From the NCBI RefSeq assembly GCF_900167905.1, contig NZ_FUYZ01000001.1, positions 558,001-622,000 of the forward strand: a DNA stretch of 64,000 nt. The letters run 5' to 3'. The translations under genes and the position numbers were made by a program. This document shows, in pieces, positions 50,111 to 57,521 of the stretch. The notes below the pieces were generated by a model. It saw only the letters and a program-made list of their open reading frames with translations, did not search any database and had not been told where the DNA came from. Position 1 is the first letter of the stretch. Each line of letters begins with the position of its first letter. The stretch comes from Soonwooa buanensis (GTDB lineage Bacteria > Bacteroidota > Bacteroidia > Flavobacteriales > Weeksellaceae).

Positions 50111-51069
50111 GATTAGCAATTGCAATCCTTAATTGGAACGGAAAATCATGGCTAGAGAAATTCTTACCAACTTTAATTAAATACAGTCAACAAGCTGAAA
50201 TCTACGTGATCGACAATGCATCGACAGATGATTCTGTAGCTTGGATTTCGGAGAATTATCCGCAAGTAAAACAAGTTTTAAATGAGAAAAACTTCGGATT
50301 TGCTGGTGGTTACAATGAAGGTCTAAAAGAAATTTGTGCCGACATCTACTGTCTTCTTAATTCTGATGTTGAAGTAACAGAAAATTGGACAGAACCGATT
50401 TTAGATTTATTTAAAAAAGATGAATCTATTGCGGCGATTCAGCCAAAAATTTTAGATTTTAATAATAGAAATAAATTTGAATTTGCCGGTGCTGGTGGTG
50501 GTTTGATCGACAATCTTGGTTATCCGTATTGCCGTGGTCGCGAATTTGAAACTATTGAAGAAGACAAAGGACAATACAATGATATTGCGGAAATTTTTTG
50601 GGCGTCGGGTTGCGCATTGTTTATCCGAGCTAAAGATTTTTGGAATGAAAAAGGATTTGACGAACGATTTTTTGCACATCAAGAAGAAATTGATCTTTGT
50701 TGGCGTTTAAAAAATGAAGGTCGCAAAATTTATTATTGTGGACAGTCGACAGTCTATCACGTTGGAGGCGGAACTTTGAAAAAACAAAATCCGCAAAAGA
50801 CTTACCTCAACTTCAGAAATAATCTAAGTATGATGTTGAAAAATCTTCCGTCTAACAAATTGTATTTAATCTTTTTCCGTCTTTGTTTGGACGGCATTGC
50901 GGGAATTTACATGATGTTCAAAGATGGATTTTCGCATACTTGGGCAATTGTCAGATCACATTTTGGATTTTATGGACAATTTGGAGAAACATTAAAACGT
51001 CGACAAAAACATCAAATTAAAGACTATTATCAAACTAAATGGCTTATTTTTAAACACTTTTTGAAGTAA
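50107..51069 (+). CDS. Glycosyltransferase family 2 protein
   Basis: This 320-residue enzyme has the GT2 signatures AIAILNWNGKSWLEKFL at the start, YVIDNASTDDSV around residue 34, NFGFAGGYNEG around residue 62, LLNSDVEVTENW around residue 81 (a DxD-type metal site) and FDERFFAHQEEIDLCWRLKNEG around residue 185. It is a GT-A fold nucleotide-sugar transferase, similar to rhamnosyl- and other surface-glycan transferases. The ATG overlaps the stop of the acyltransferase gene (ATGA), so the two proteins are translationally coupled and probably act on the same lipid or glycan. Confidence 0.93.
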   Translation: MRLAIAILNWNGKSWLEKFLPTLIKYSQQAEIYVIDNASTDDSVAWISENYPQVKQVLNEKNFGFAGGYNEGLKEICADIYCLLNSDVEVTENWTEPILDLFKKDESIAAIQPKILDFNNRNKFEFAGAGGGLIDNLGYPYCRGREFETIEEDKGQYNDIAEIFWASGCALFIRAKDFWNEKGFDERFFAHQEEIDLCWRLKNEGRKIYYCGQSTVYHVGGGTLKKQNPQKTYLNFRNNLSMMLKNLPSNKLYLIFFRLCLDGIAGIYMMFKDGFSHTWAIVRSHFGFYGQFGETLKRRQKHQIKDYYQTKWLIFKHFLK

Positions 51070-51078
51070 AGCTTGTTT

Positions 51079-51134
51079 GGTTGTTGGTTTTAAGTTGATG
51101 GTTGATGGTTTTTAGTTTAAAACCTAAAATTTAA
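51079..51134. repeat. Heptad-period element between the GT2 and exonuclease genes
   Basis: Eight heptads run in one register: GGTTGTT, GGTTTTA, AGTTGAT, GGTTGAT, GGTTTTT, AGTTTAA, AACCTAA, AATTTAA. The GGTTTT at 51107-51112 can pair with AAAACC at 51119-51124. The element spans most of the gap and ends 11 bases before the ATG of the exonuclease gene. Confidence 0.78.
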
Positions 51135-51145
51135 AAAAGAAAAAA

Positions 51146-51700
51146 ATGGATTTTGTTGCAATAGATTTCGAAACCGCTACACACGAACGGAATTCCGCTT
51201 GTGAAATGGGAATTTGCGTGGTCGAAAACGGAGAAATTGTAACAACTAAAACTTGGTTAATAAAACCGCCTAGCTTCCCCTACTTCCATCCTAGAAATAT
51301 CGATGTCCACGGCATCACACCAGACGATGTTGCTGATGCACCCGTTTTTGAAGATATTTGGCACGAGGCTGAAGAACTAATGTATGGCAATTTGATGATT
51401 GCGCATAATGCGTCTTTCGATGCTGGTGTACTGAGAAGTTGTCTTGATTATTATGGTTTTTTTAAACCGAAAATCAATTATTTGTGTAGTATTTCTTTAG
51501 CGAAAAAATCTTGGAAAAACCTAAAAACTTATGGTTTGCGAAGTCTAGCGGATCATCATCATATAAGCTTTAATCATCACAGAGCTGGCGATGATGCAGA
51601 AGTTTGTGCTAAAATTTCGTTGTTAGGTTTTGAGCGTTTGATGCTAACAAGAAATGACGAAATCAACGATTATTTCTTAAAAAACATTAAGCAACTTTAA
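51146..51700 (+). CDS. DnaQ-like 3'-5' exonuclease (DEDDh)
   Basis: This 184-residue protein has all exonuclease motifs: FVAIDFETA at residue 3 (Exo I, D and E), LMIAHNASFDAGVL around residue 88 (Exo II, NxxxxD) and HHRAGDDAEVCA around residue 151 (Exo III, HxxxxD). It resembles the epsilon subunit and the RNase T/oligoribonuclease group and acts in the cytoplasm on DNA or RNA. It is not fused to a polymerase or GIY-YIG domain. The stop codon overlaps the convergent apaG gene by four bases. Confidence 0.94.
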   Translation: MDFVAIDFETATHERNSACEMGICVVENGEIVTTKTWLIKPPSFPYFHPRNIDVHGITPDDVADAPVFEDIWHEAEELMYGNLMIAHNASFDAGVLRSCLDYYGFFKPKINYLCSISLAKKSWKNLKTYGLRSLADHHHISFNHHRAGDDAEVCAKISLLGFERLMLTRNDEINDYFLKNIKQL

Positions 51701-52083
51701 TTACTCAAAACTTCTGAAACTAAACTAAACTTAGGGATTTCAACCTCAAATTTTTCGTTGGTGTTGACATTTAGGAAAAGATATTGACCTTTCATATTTC
51801 CCATCCCTGACAACAAAACCACATTCGAAAAATACTTAAACGTTTGTCCTGCTTCAATAACTGGTTGCAGGCCGATAACACCTTCTCCTTCGACTTTGGA
51901 CTGACCATAACCTAAATCATAAATCTGCCATTTTCGACTAAGAAGTTGCACGGTTTCTTGACCTATATTTTCGATAATAATGTAATAACGAAACGTGAAA
52001 CGATTATCCAACGGAAAACTGTTCTTGAAATCGTACTCTGTATGAACCGTAACCTGAATCTGAGAAGTCGTTTTTGAAACCAT
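51697..52083 (-). CDS. apaG: ApaG (DUF525) protein
   Basis: This 128-residue protein has the ApaG fold and signatures: VTVHTEYDFKNSFPLDNRFTFRYYI at the N-terminus, IENIGQETVQLLSRKWQIYD and GVIGLQPVIEAGQTFKYFSNVVL, then MKGQYLFLN. ApaG is a small fibronectin type III-like beta-sandwich, implicated in Co2+ and Mg2+ handling in enterobacteria; its exact biochemical role is not established. The gene ends inside the end of the convergent exonuclease gene. Confidence 0.94.
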   Translation of the reverse strand: MVSKTTSQIQVTVHTEYDFKNSFPLDNRFTFRYYIIIENIGQETVQLLSRKWQIYDLGYGQSKVEGEGVIGLQPVIEAGQTFKYFSNVVLLSGMGNMKGQYLFLNVNTNEKFEVEIPKFSLVSEVLSN

Positions 52084-52109
52084 GGCTTAAGTTTATAAAT
52101 GCTATAATA

Positions 52110-52137
52110 CAAAAATCCCGCCGAAATGGGCGGGATT
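52110..52137 (-). terminator. Terminator of the sucA-sucB operon
   Basis: AATCCCGCC (52114-52122) and GGCGGGATT (52129-52137) pair perfectly over nine bases with a six-base loop; on the minus strand the hairpin is followed by TTT and a T-rich run. It lies 22 bases past the sucB stop. Confidence 0.92.
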
Positions 52138-52158
52138 CTGTATATCTAAAGTTTGATA

Positions 52159-53391
52159 TTAAAGTTCTAGGGCTTTTCTCTCATCGCCACCCATTAAGAA
52201 TTCTACTGGATTGTCAATTGCTTCTTTAACAGCAACTAGGAATCCTACAGACTCTTTACCATCGATAATACGGTGATCGTAAGACATCGCAACGTACATC
52301 ATTGGACGGATAACTACCTGACCATCAATAGCAACTGGTCTTTGGATAATATTATGCATTCCCAAAATTGCAGATTGAGGTGGGTTGATGATCGGTGTTG
52401 ACATCATCGATCCAAAAGTACCACCATTAGTTACTGTAAACGTACCACCAGTCATTTCGTCAACCGTGATTTTACCATCTCTAACTTTAGTTGCTAAATC
52501 TTTGATATTAGCTTCAACGCTTCTTAAAGTCATATCTTCTGCATTTCTCAAAACTGGCACCATAAGACCTTTTGGCCCAGACACCGCGATAGAAATGTCG
52601 CAGAAATCGTAATTGATTTTATAATCGCCATCGATAGATGCGTTAACATCTGGATACAACTTAAGCGCTCTAGTTACAGCCTTTGTAAAGAAAGACATGA
52701 AACCAAGACCGATACCATGTTTAGCAGCGAATTCTTCTTTGTATTGTTTTCTGATTCTGAAGATTTCTGACATATCAACCTCGTTGAAAGTTGTCAACAT
52801 TGCAGTTTCATTTTTAACAGAAACTAATCTTGCAGCGATTTTTCTTCTTAATACAGATAGTTTAGTTGTTGTTTGTGCTCTGCTTCCGTTAGTTGAAGAT
52901 GCAGAACCCATTGCAGGAACAGCTTTAACAGCATCATCCTTCGTGATTCTACCATCGCGACCAGTACCTTGTACTTGTGCAGGTTCCATTCCTTTTTCGT
53001 CAAGAATTTTCTTAGCAGCAGGAGACGGTGTATTGCTAGCATAAGTTGCAGCAACTGGCGCTTCTTTCTTCGGTTCTTCTTTTTTCTCTTCTACTTTTGG
53101 AGCTTCAGCTTTTGGAACCTCAGCAGCAGGAGCAGCACCTTCCGGTTTTGCAGCACTCATATCGATAAGACAAACCACTTGTCCTACTTGTACCACATCA
53201 CCTTCTTCAGCTTTCAAAGTGATAATACCACTTTCTTCAGCAGGAAGTTCAAGCGTCGCTTTGTCCGAATCTACTTCTGCGATAGGTTGATCTTTCTCAA
53301 CATAATCGCCATCTTTAACTAACCAAGTTGCAATTTCAACTTCTGTGATAGATTCTCCCGGTGAAGGGACTTTCATTTCTAATATTGACAT
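52159..53391 (-). CDS. sucB: Dihydrolipoyllysine-residue succinyltransferase (E2 of 2-oxoglutarate dehydrogenase)
   Basis: This 410-residue protein has an N-terminal lipoyl domain with the lipoylated Lys in DSDKATLEL (residue 43), a linker rich in Ala, Pro, Glu and Lys (about residues 80-118), an E3-binding domain ([15 protein letters not shown] and [13 protein letters not shown]) and a C-terminal catalytic domain. The catalytic His and Asp lie in the SYDHRIIDG motif around residue 380. It forms the core of the 2-oxoglutarate dehydrogenase complex and passes succinyl groups to CoA. It follows sucA by 60 bases. The E3 subunit gene is not in the window. Confidence 0.97.
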   Translation of the reverse strand: MSILEMKVPSPGESITEVEIATWLVKDGDYVEKDQPIAEVDSDKATLELPAEESGIITLKAEEGDVVQVGQVVCLIDMSAAKPEGAAPAAEVPKAEAPKVEEKKEEPKKEAPVAATYASNTPSPAAKKILDEKGMEPAQVQGTGRDGRITKDDAVKAVPAMGSASSTNGSRAQTTTKLSVLRRKIAARLVSVKNETAMLTTFNEVDMSEIFRIRKQYKEEFAAKHGIGLGFMSFFTKAVTRALKLYPDVNASIDGDYKINYDFCDISIAVSGPKGLMVPVLRNAEDMTLRSVEANIKDLATKVRDGKITVDEMTGGTFTVTNGGTFGSMMSTPIINPPQSAILGMHNIIQRPVAIDGQVVIRPMMYVAMSYDHRIIDGKESVGFLVAVKEAIDNPVEFLMGGDERKALEL

Positions 53392-53451
53392 AGGAGTAAT
53401 TTTTTTGTTTTAAACAGAGTTAAACTCTGGAAATATCGTTAGTTTTTAATA

Positions 53452-56247
53452 TTAAGCTGTTACTGGTCTATTACTTGGTGCGTCATCACAGTTAAATACT
53501 TTGTTGATAATCGCAGTTTGATTTCTTTCAAACATCTTATGACTACCCGGTGCTGGTGTGCCTGATGCTACTGGCGAAATAACTTGGATACCTGTATCTC
53601 TAAAGTTTCTCAATATATAACTCCAAGCTCCCATATTTTCAGGTTCTTCTTGTGCCCAGATAAGATCTTTTCTATTTTTATATTTTTCAAAAATAGCATC
53701 AATCTTTTCAAAGTTAAGTGGATATAATTGCTCCAATCTTACCAAAGCAACAGACTCGTCGCCACTTTCTTCTTTCTTCGCTAATAAATCGAAATATAAT
53801 TTACCAGTACAAAGAACAAGACGTTCTACTTTGTTAGGATCAGCCGTTGGATCGTCCAAAATCGGTTGGAATTCTCCGTTTGCCATATCTTCTAAACTAG
53901 AAACCACTTTTGGATGTCTTAACAATGATTTTGGTGTAAATACAACCAATGGTTTTCTGAAATTAAATTTCATTTGTCTTCTCAACAAATGGAAATAGTT
54001 AGCTGGCGATGTGATGTCTGCAACAATAATATTGTCGTTAGCACACAATGTCAAGAATCTTTCCATTCTTGCAGAAGAGTGTTCTGCACCTTGCCCTTCT
54101 GATCCATGCGGTAGTAACATTACTAAACCATCTTGGATTTTCCATTTTTCTTCAGCAGCTACTAAATATTGGTCGATGATGATTTGTGCACCATTCATAA
54201 AGTCACCGAACTGTGCTTCCCAAATCGTTAATGTATTAGGAGAAGCCATCGCATAACCATAGTCAAATCCTAGAACTGCGTACTCTGACAAGTGTGAATT
54301 GAAAATATCAAATTGTGCGTCAGAAACATGCTTAAGCGGCGTGTATTCCTCCTCCGTATCTTCAGTTTTAATAACAGCATGACGGTGAGAGAAAGTTCCT
54401 CTTTCTACATCTTCCCCAGAAATTCTGATTCCGAATTGCTCTGTTAAAAGTGTTGCATAAGCCAACAACTCTCCCATTGCCCAATCCAAAGAATCGTTAT
54501 CTACCATTTTGATACGGTTATCAAACAATCTTGTGATTTTGTTCAAGAATTTTTTATCAGCCGGAAGTGTTGAAATTTTAATAGCTAATTCTTTAAGCTT
54601 CGCTAAATCATATTTAGTATCAAAATCTTTAAGAACCGAACCTTTTGGCGCCATTGGGAAATCTACCCAATCTTCAGCCATAAAAGGTGTCATTGCATTA
54701 CGCGTAATTTCTTTAGAAGCATCAAAATTTTCATCTAACAACTTTTTGAAATCTTGCTCCATTGTTTTAAGAACTTCGTCAGAAACAATGTTCTCCTGAA
54801 TCAACTTTTGCTTATAGATTTCTCTTGGATTAGGATGTTTAGAAATGCTTTTATAAAGATTCGGTTGCGTAAATCTTGGTTCGTCACCTTCGTTGTGACC
54901 ATATTTTCTATAACCTAAAAGATCGATGTATACATCTTTTCCAAATCTTGCACGGAAGTCTGCAGCAAAACGAATCGCATGTACAACTGCTTCTACATCG
55001 TCAGCATTAACATGCATCACCGGAGATTGCGTTACTTTTGCAATATCTGTAGAATAGATTGATGATCTCGCGTCTAAATAATTGGTCGTAAATGACACTT
55101 GGTTGTTAACAACGATATGTACTGTACCACCAGTTTTGTATCCGTCCAAAGTCATCATTTGTGCAACTTCGTACACGATACCTTGACCAGCAATCGCACC
55201 ATCACCATGAATGATGATTGGCAATACTTTGTTATAATCTTTGTATTTGTGATCAACTTTTGCACGGCAAATACCTTCTACCAAAGCTGCTACAGTCTCT
55301 AAGTGCGAAGGGTTAGGTGTTAAATTAATAATCACTTCTTCGCCGTTAGCTGTTGTAATAGTTTTAGATGAACCTAAATGGTATTTAACGTCTCCAGAAA
55401 ACACATCTTCTTCGAATTCTTTTCCTTCAAATTCTGAGAAGATTTCTTTGTATGATTTTTGGAAAATGTTAGTCAAAACATTAAGACGACCTCTGTGTGC
55501 CATCCCTAATACAACCTCGTCAACACCAAGTTGAGATGATCTTGTAATTAATTGATCAAGTGCAGGAATCAAAGATTCTCCACCTTCCAATGAAAAACGT
55601 TTTTGACCAACAAATTTTGTATGTAAATAATTTTCAAAAGCAACCGCTTGGTTAAGTTTGAAAAGGATTTCAGTTTTTTCTTCCGCAGATAACTTCGGAT
55701 GATTTTCGTTAACACTAACCCACTCTCTGATAAATTGCTTTTCATCAACATCGTTAATGTGCATGTATTCTACACCGATAGAGTCACAATAGATCTCTTC
55801 TAGATGCTTGATAATCTCAGCCAAAGTCGCCGGACCAGACATCCCAGTTGTTGTTGCAGAATTGAATTTTTTAGAAAGGTCAGCTTGTGACAATTCAAAA
55901 TTTTCAATATCCAAAGTTGGTACAAAGTGTCTTCTTTCTCTAACCGGATTGGTTTTAGTGAAAAGATGTCCACGTGTTCTGTAGGCTTCGATTAGGTTAA
56001 GAACTTTGAATTCTTTACTAATATCTTCCGAAGCTTGACCATTGTTAACACTTTGCTGTGCATATTGTACCACTGGAGACGCGTCAGTATAGCTATCGTC
56101 ATCACCATAATATTCTCTTGCAAAGTCAAAACCTTGGAAAAAAGCTTTCCAAGATGGTTCTAAAGAATCTGGGTATTTCAGGTACTGCTCGTACATGTCG
56201 TCAATCAACTGAGCATGCGCGGCATTTAGAAACGAAAATTTATCCAT
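53452..56247 (-). CDS. sucA: 2-oxoglutarate dehydrogenase E1 component
   Basis: This 931-residue thiamine diphosphate enzyme decarboxylates 2-oxoglutarate in the citric acid cycle. The N-terminal segment FLNAAHAQLIDDMYEQYLKYPDSL is the E1 helical extension that contacts E2. Other signatures are GMAHRGRLNVLTNI around residue 245, HGDGAIAGQGIVYE around residue 347 (ThDP-binding), GYRKYGHNEGDEP, and EAQFGDFMNGAQIIIDQYL, followed by LLPHGSEGQGAEHSSARMERFL. It is full length. It is the first gene of the sucA-sucB operon and is followed by sucB after 60 bases. Confidence 0.98.
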   Translation of the reverse strand: MDKFSFLNAAHAQLIDDMYEQYLKYPDSLEPSWKAFFQGFDFAREYYGDDDSYTDASPVVQYAQQSVNNGQASEDISKEFKVLNLIEAYRTRGHLFTKTNPVRERRHFVPTLDIENFELSQADLSKKFNSATTTGMSGPATLAEIIKHLEEIYCDSIGVEYMHINDVDEKQFIREWVSVNENHPKLSAEEKTEILFKLNQAVAFENYLHTKFVGQKRFSLEGGESLIPALDQLITRSSQLGVDEVVLGMAHRGRLNVLTNIFQKSYKEIFSEFEGKEFEEDVFSGDVKYHLGSSKTITTANGEEVIINLTPNPSHLETVAALVEGICRAKVDHKYKDYNKVLPIIIHGDGAIAGQGIVYEVAQMMTLDGYKTGGTVHIVVNNQVSFTTNYLDARSSIYSTDIAKVTQSPVMHVNADDVEAVVHAIRFAADFRARFGKDVYIDLLGYRKYGHNEGDEPRFTQPNLYKSISKHPNPREIYKQKLIQENIVSDEVLKTMEQDFKKLLDENFDASKEITRNAMTPFMAEDWVDFPMAPKGSVLKDFDTKYDLAKLKELAIKISTLPADKKFLNKITRLFDNRIKMVDNDSLDWAMGELLAYATLLTEQFGIRISGEDVERGTFSHRHAVIKTEDTEEEYTPLKHVSDAQFDIFNSHLSEYAVLGFDYGYAMASPNTLTIWEAQFGDFMNGAQIIIDQYLVAAEEKWKIQDGLVMLLPHGSEGQGAEHSSARMERFLTLCANDNIIVADITSPANYFHLLRRQMKFNFRKPLVVFTPKSLLRHPKVVSSLEDMANGEFQPILDDPTADPNKVERLVLCTGKLYFDLLAKKEESGDESVALVRLEQLYPLNFEKIDAIFEKYKNRKDLIWAQEEPENMGAWSYILRNFRDTGIQVISPVASGTPAPGSHKMFERNQTAIINKVFNCDDAPSNRPVTA

Positions 56248-56375
56248 TATTACAGATTATCTGTTTATAAAAATTATCAAATATTGCCAACAAATTTACT
56301 AAATTTTTATCTATTAAGTGGCAATCGAATTTGCTTTTTAACAATATGTTAAATATCAGTTTTTCAAGTCTTCAA

Positions 56376-57413
56376 TTATCGATAAACGGGAAGTTGCAAT
56401 TTTAGTTTTACGTCAGATCCAGCATCGGGTTCTTCCAAAAATTGTTCTTGCAAATCGTTATATCGCATGGTATCTTTTTTGGCTTTTTGCATCAGTTGTT
56501 GGACGCTTTTTATCCTACCAGCATAACTTCCTTGATAATAAATAACATAAGTTTTCCCGCCATTAACTGTACGGAATGTATAATTATTGTCTTGAACGCC
56601 TATTCTTTTTGGTAAAGCAACGCCATAATAATACGACACTTCTTTATCCTTAAAATTATTCGGATTGGTGATTAACATTGGACTTCCGAACTCGTCATCT
56701 TTCTTGCCCAAATCTTGTTTAACAAAATTTACGACTTTGTTATGGTTAATCACAATATTCTTGATAAGCGCATCTTTTTTGTTAGATGTACTTACGTTAA
56801 CGCCCAATAACAAAGCACTTTCCTGATTTTCGATCATAATGCTATCGTATTTAATAGACGCAATCAGGTTTTCTTTATCGACTTTATTTCCTAAAATTGC
56901 AGTCAAATGTTTAATACTTTTATCGATTTTATCAACGAAAACACCTTCGGTCATAAGGTTAATCGAACGCTTTAACAAAGGTTGTTTTGGCGTTTGAATT
57001 TTCCAAATAATATCTGTCGATTCTCCTTTACCAACAAATTTAACATCGATTAAATAAGGATAAGATTCGTCCTCCAAAAACAATTGATAGCGCAAGGTTC
57101 GCATCGGGTTCTCGTACCGAACAAACATCTCGCCAAACTGATCTTGTTTCTTTTTGTTAAAGAATTTCATCGATGATCCTTGCCCAGAATAAGGCGTAAA
57201 AAAACTGAATCCCAAGTTTTTATCACTCGTGAAGAAGTCATTCCAATGCGAAAAATTTTGTAAATTGTTAAACTGCGGAAACACCTTGTCAATCGGATAA
57301 CCGACTTTAGATTGTACAGTGTACTCTTTTCGTTCCTCAACAAAAGTCATCGAAACGGCGTAAATCCCGAAAAGTATTATTAAAATTAAAACTCCAAATT
57401 TTATCCAGCGCAT
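56376..57413 (-). CDS. Membrane-anchored SRPBCC-GyrI-like fusion protein
   Basis: This 345-residue protein has one N-terminal transmembrane helix (about residues 7-24). Residues about 30-175 read as an SRPBCC/polyketide cyclase-type lipid-binding fold (VQSKVGYPIDKVFPQFNNLQNFSHWNDF, read in parts). Residues about 180-345 resemble a GyrI-like effector-binding domain (VSYYYGVALPKRIGVQ, NGGKTYVIYYQGSYAGRIKSVQQL). This pairing occurs in Bacteroidota but the ligand is unknown; a periplasm-facing sensor or carrier for a hydrophobic small molecule is an inference. A TAnnTTTG box (minus strand, 57434-57441) lies 20 bases upstream of the ATG. Confidence 0.75.
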   Translation of the reverse strand: MRWIKFGVLILIILFGIYAVSMTFVEERKEYTVQSKVGYPIDKVFPQFNNLQNFSHWNDFFTSDKNLGFSFFTPYSGQGSSMKFFNKKKQDQFGEMFVRYENPMRTLRYQLFLEDESYPYLIDVKFVGKGESTDIIWKIQTPKQPLLKRSINLMTEGVFVDKIDKSIKHLTAILGNKVDKENLIASIKYDSIMIENQESALLLGVNVSTSNKKDALIKNIVINHNKVVNFVKQDLGKKDDEFGSPMLITNPNNFKDKEVSYYYGVALPKRIGVQDNNYTFRTVNGGKTYVIYYQGSYAGRIKSVQQLMQKAKKDTMRYNDLQEQFLEEPDAGSDVKLKLQLPVYR

Positions 57414-57433
57414 ATCTACGAATGATTCAAGTG

Positions 57434-57441
57434 CAAATATA
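57434..57441 (-). promoter_or_regulatory. -7 promoter element of the SRPBCC-GyrI-like gene
   Basis: CAAATATA on the plus strand is TATATTTG on the minus strand, 20 bases before the ATG at 57413. No -33 TTG is seen. Confidence 0.45.
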
Positions 57442-57521
57442 GCAATTGTATGTGGTCTATATTTCTATGTTTGTAAGTTTCTTTAATCGAACAAATCTAT
57501 TTTTTGATTTAAATAAAAGCA

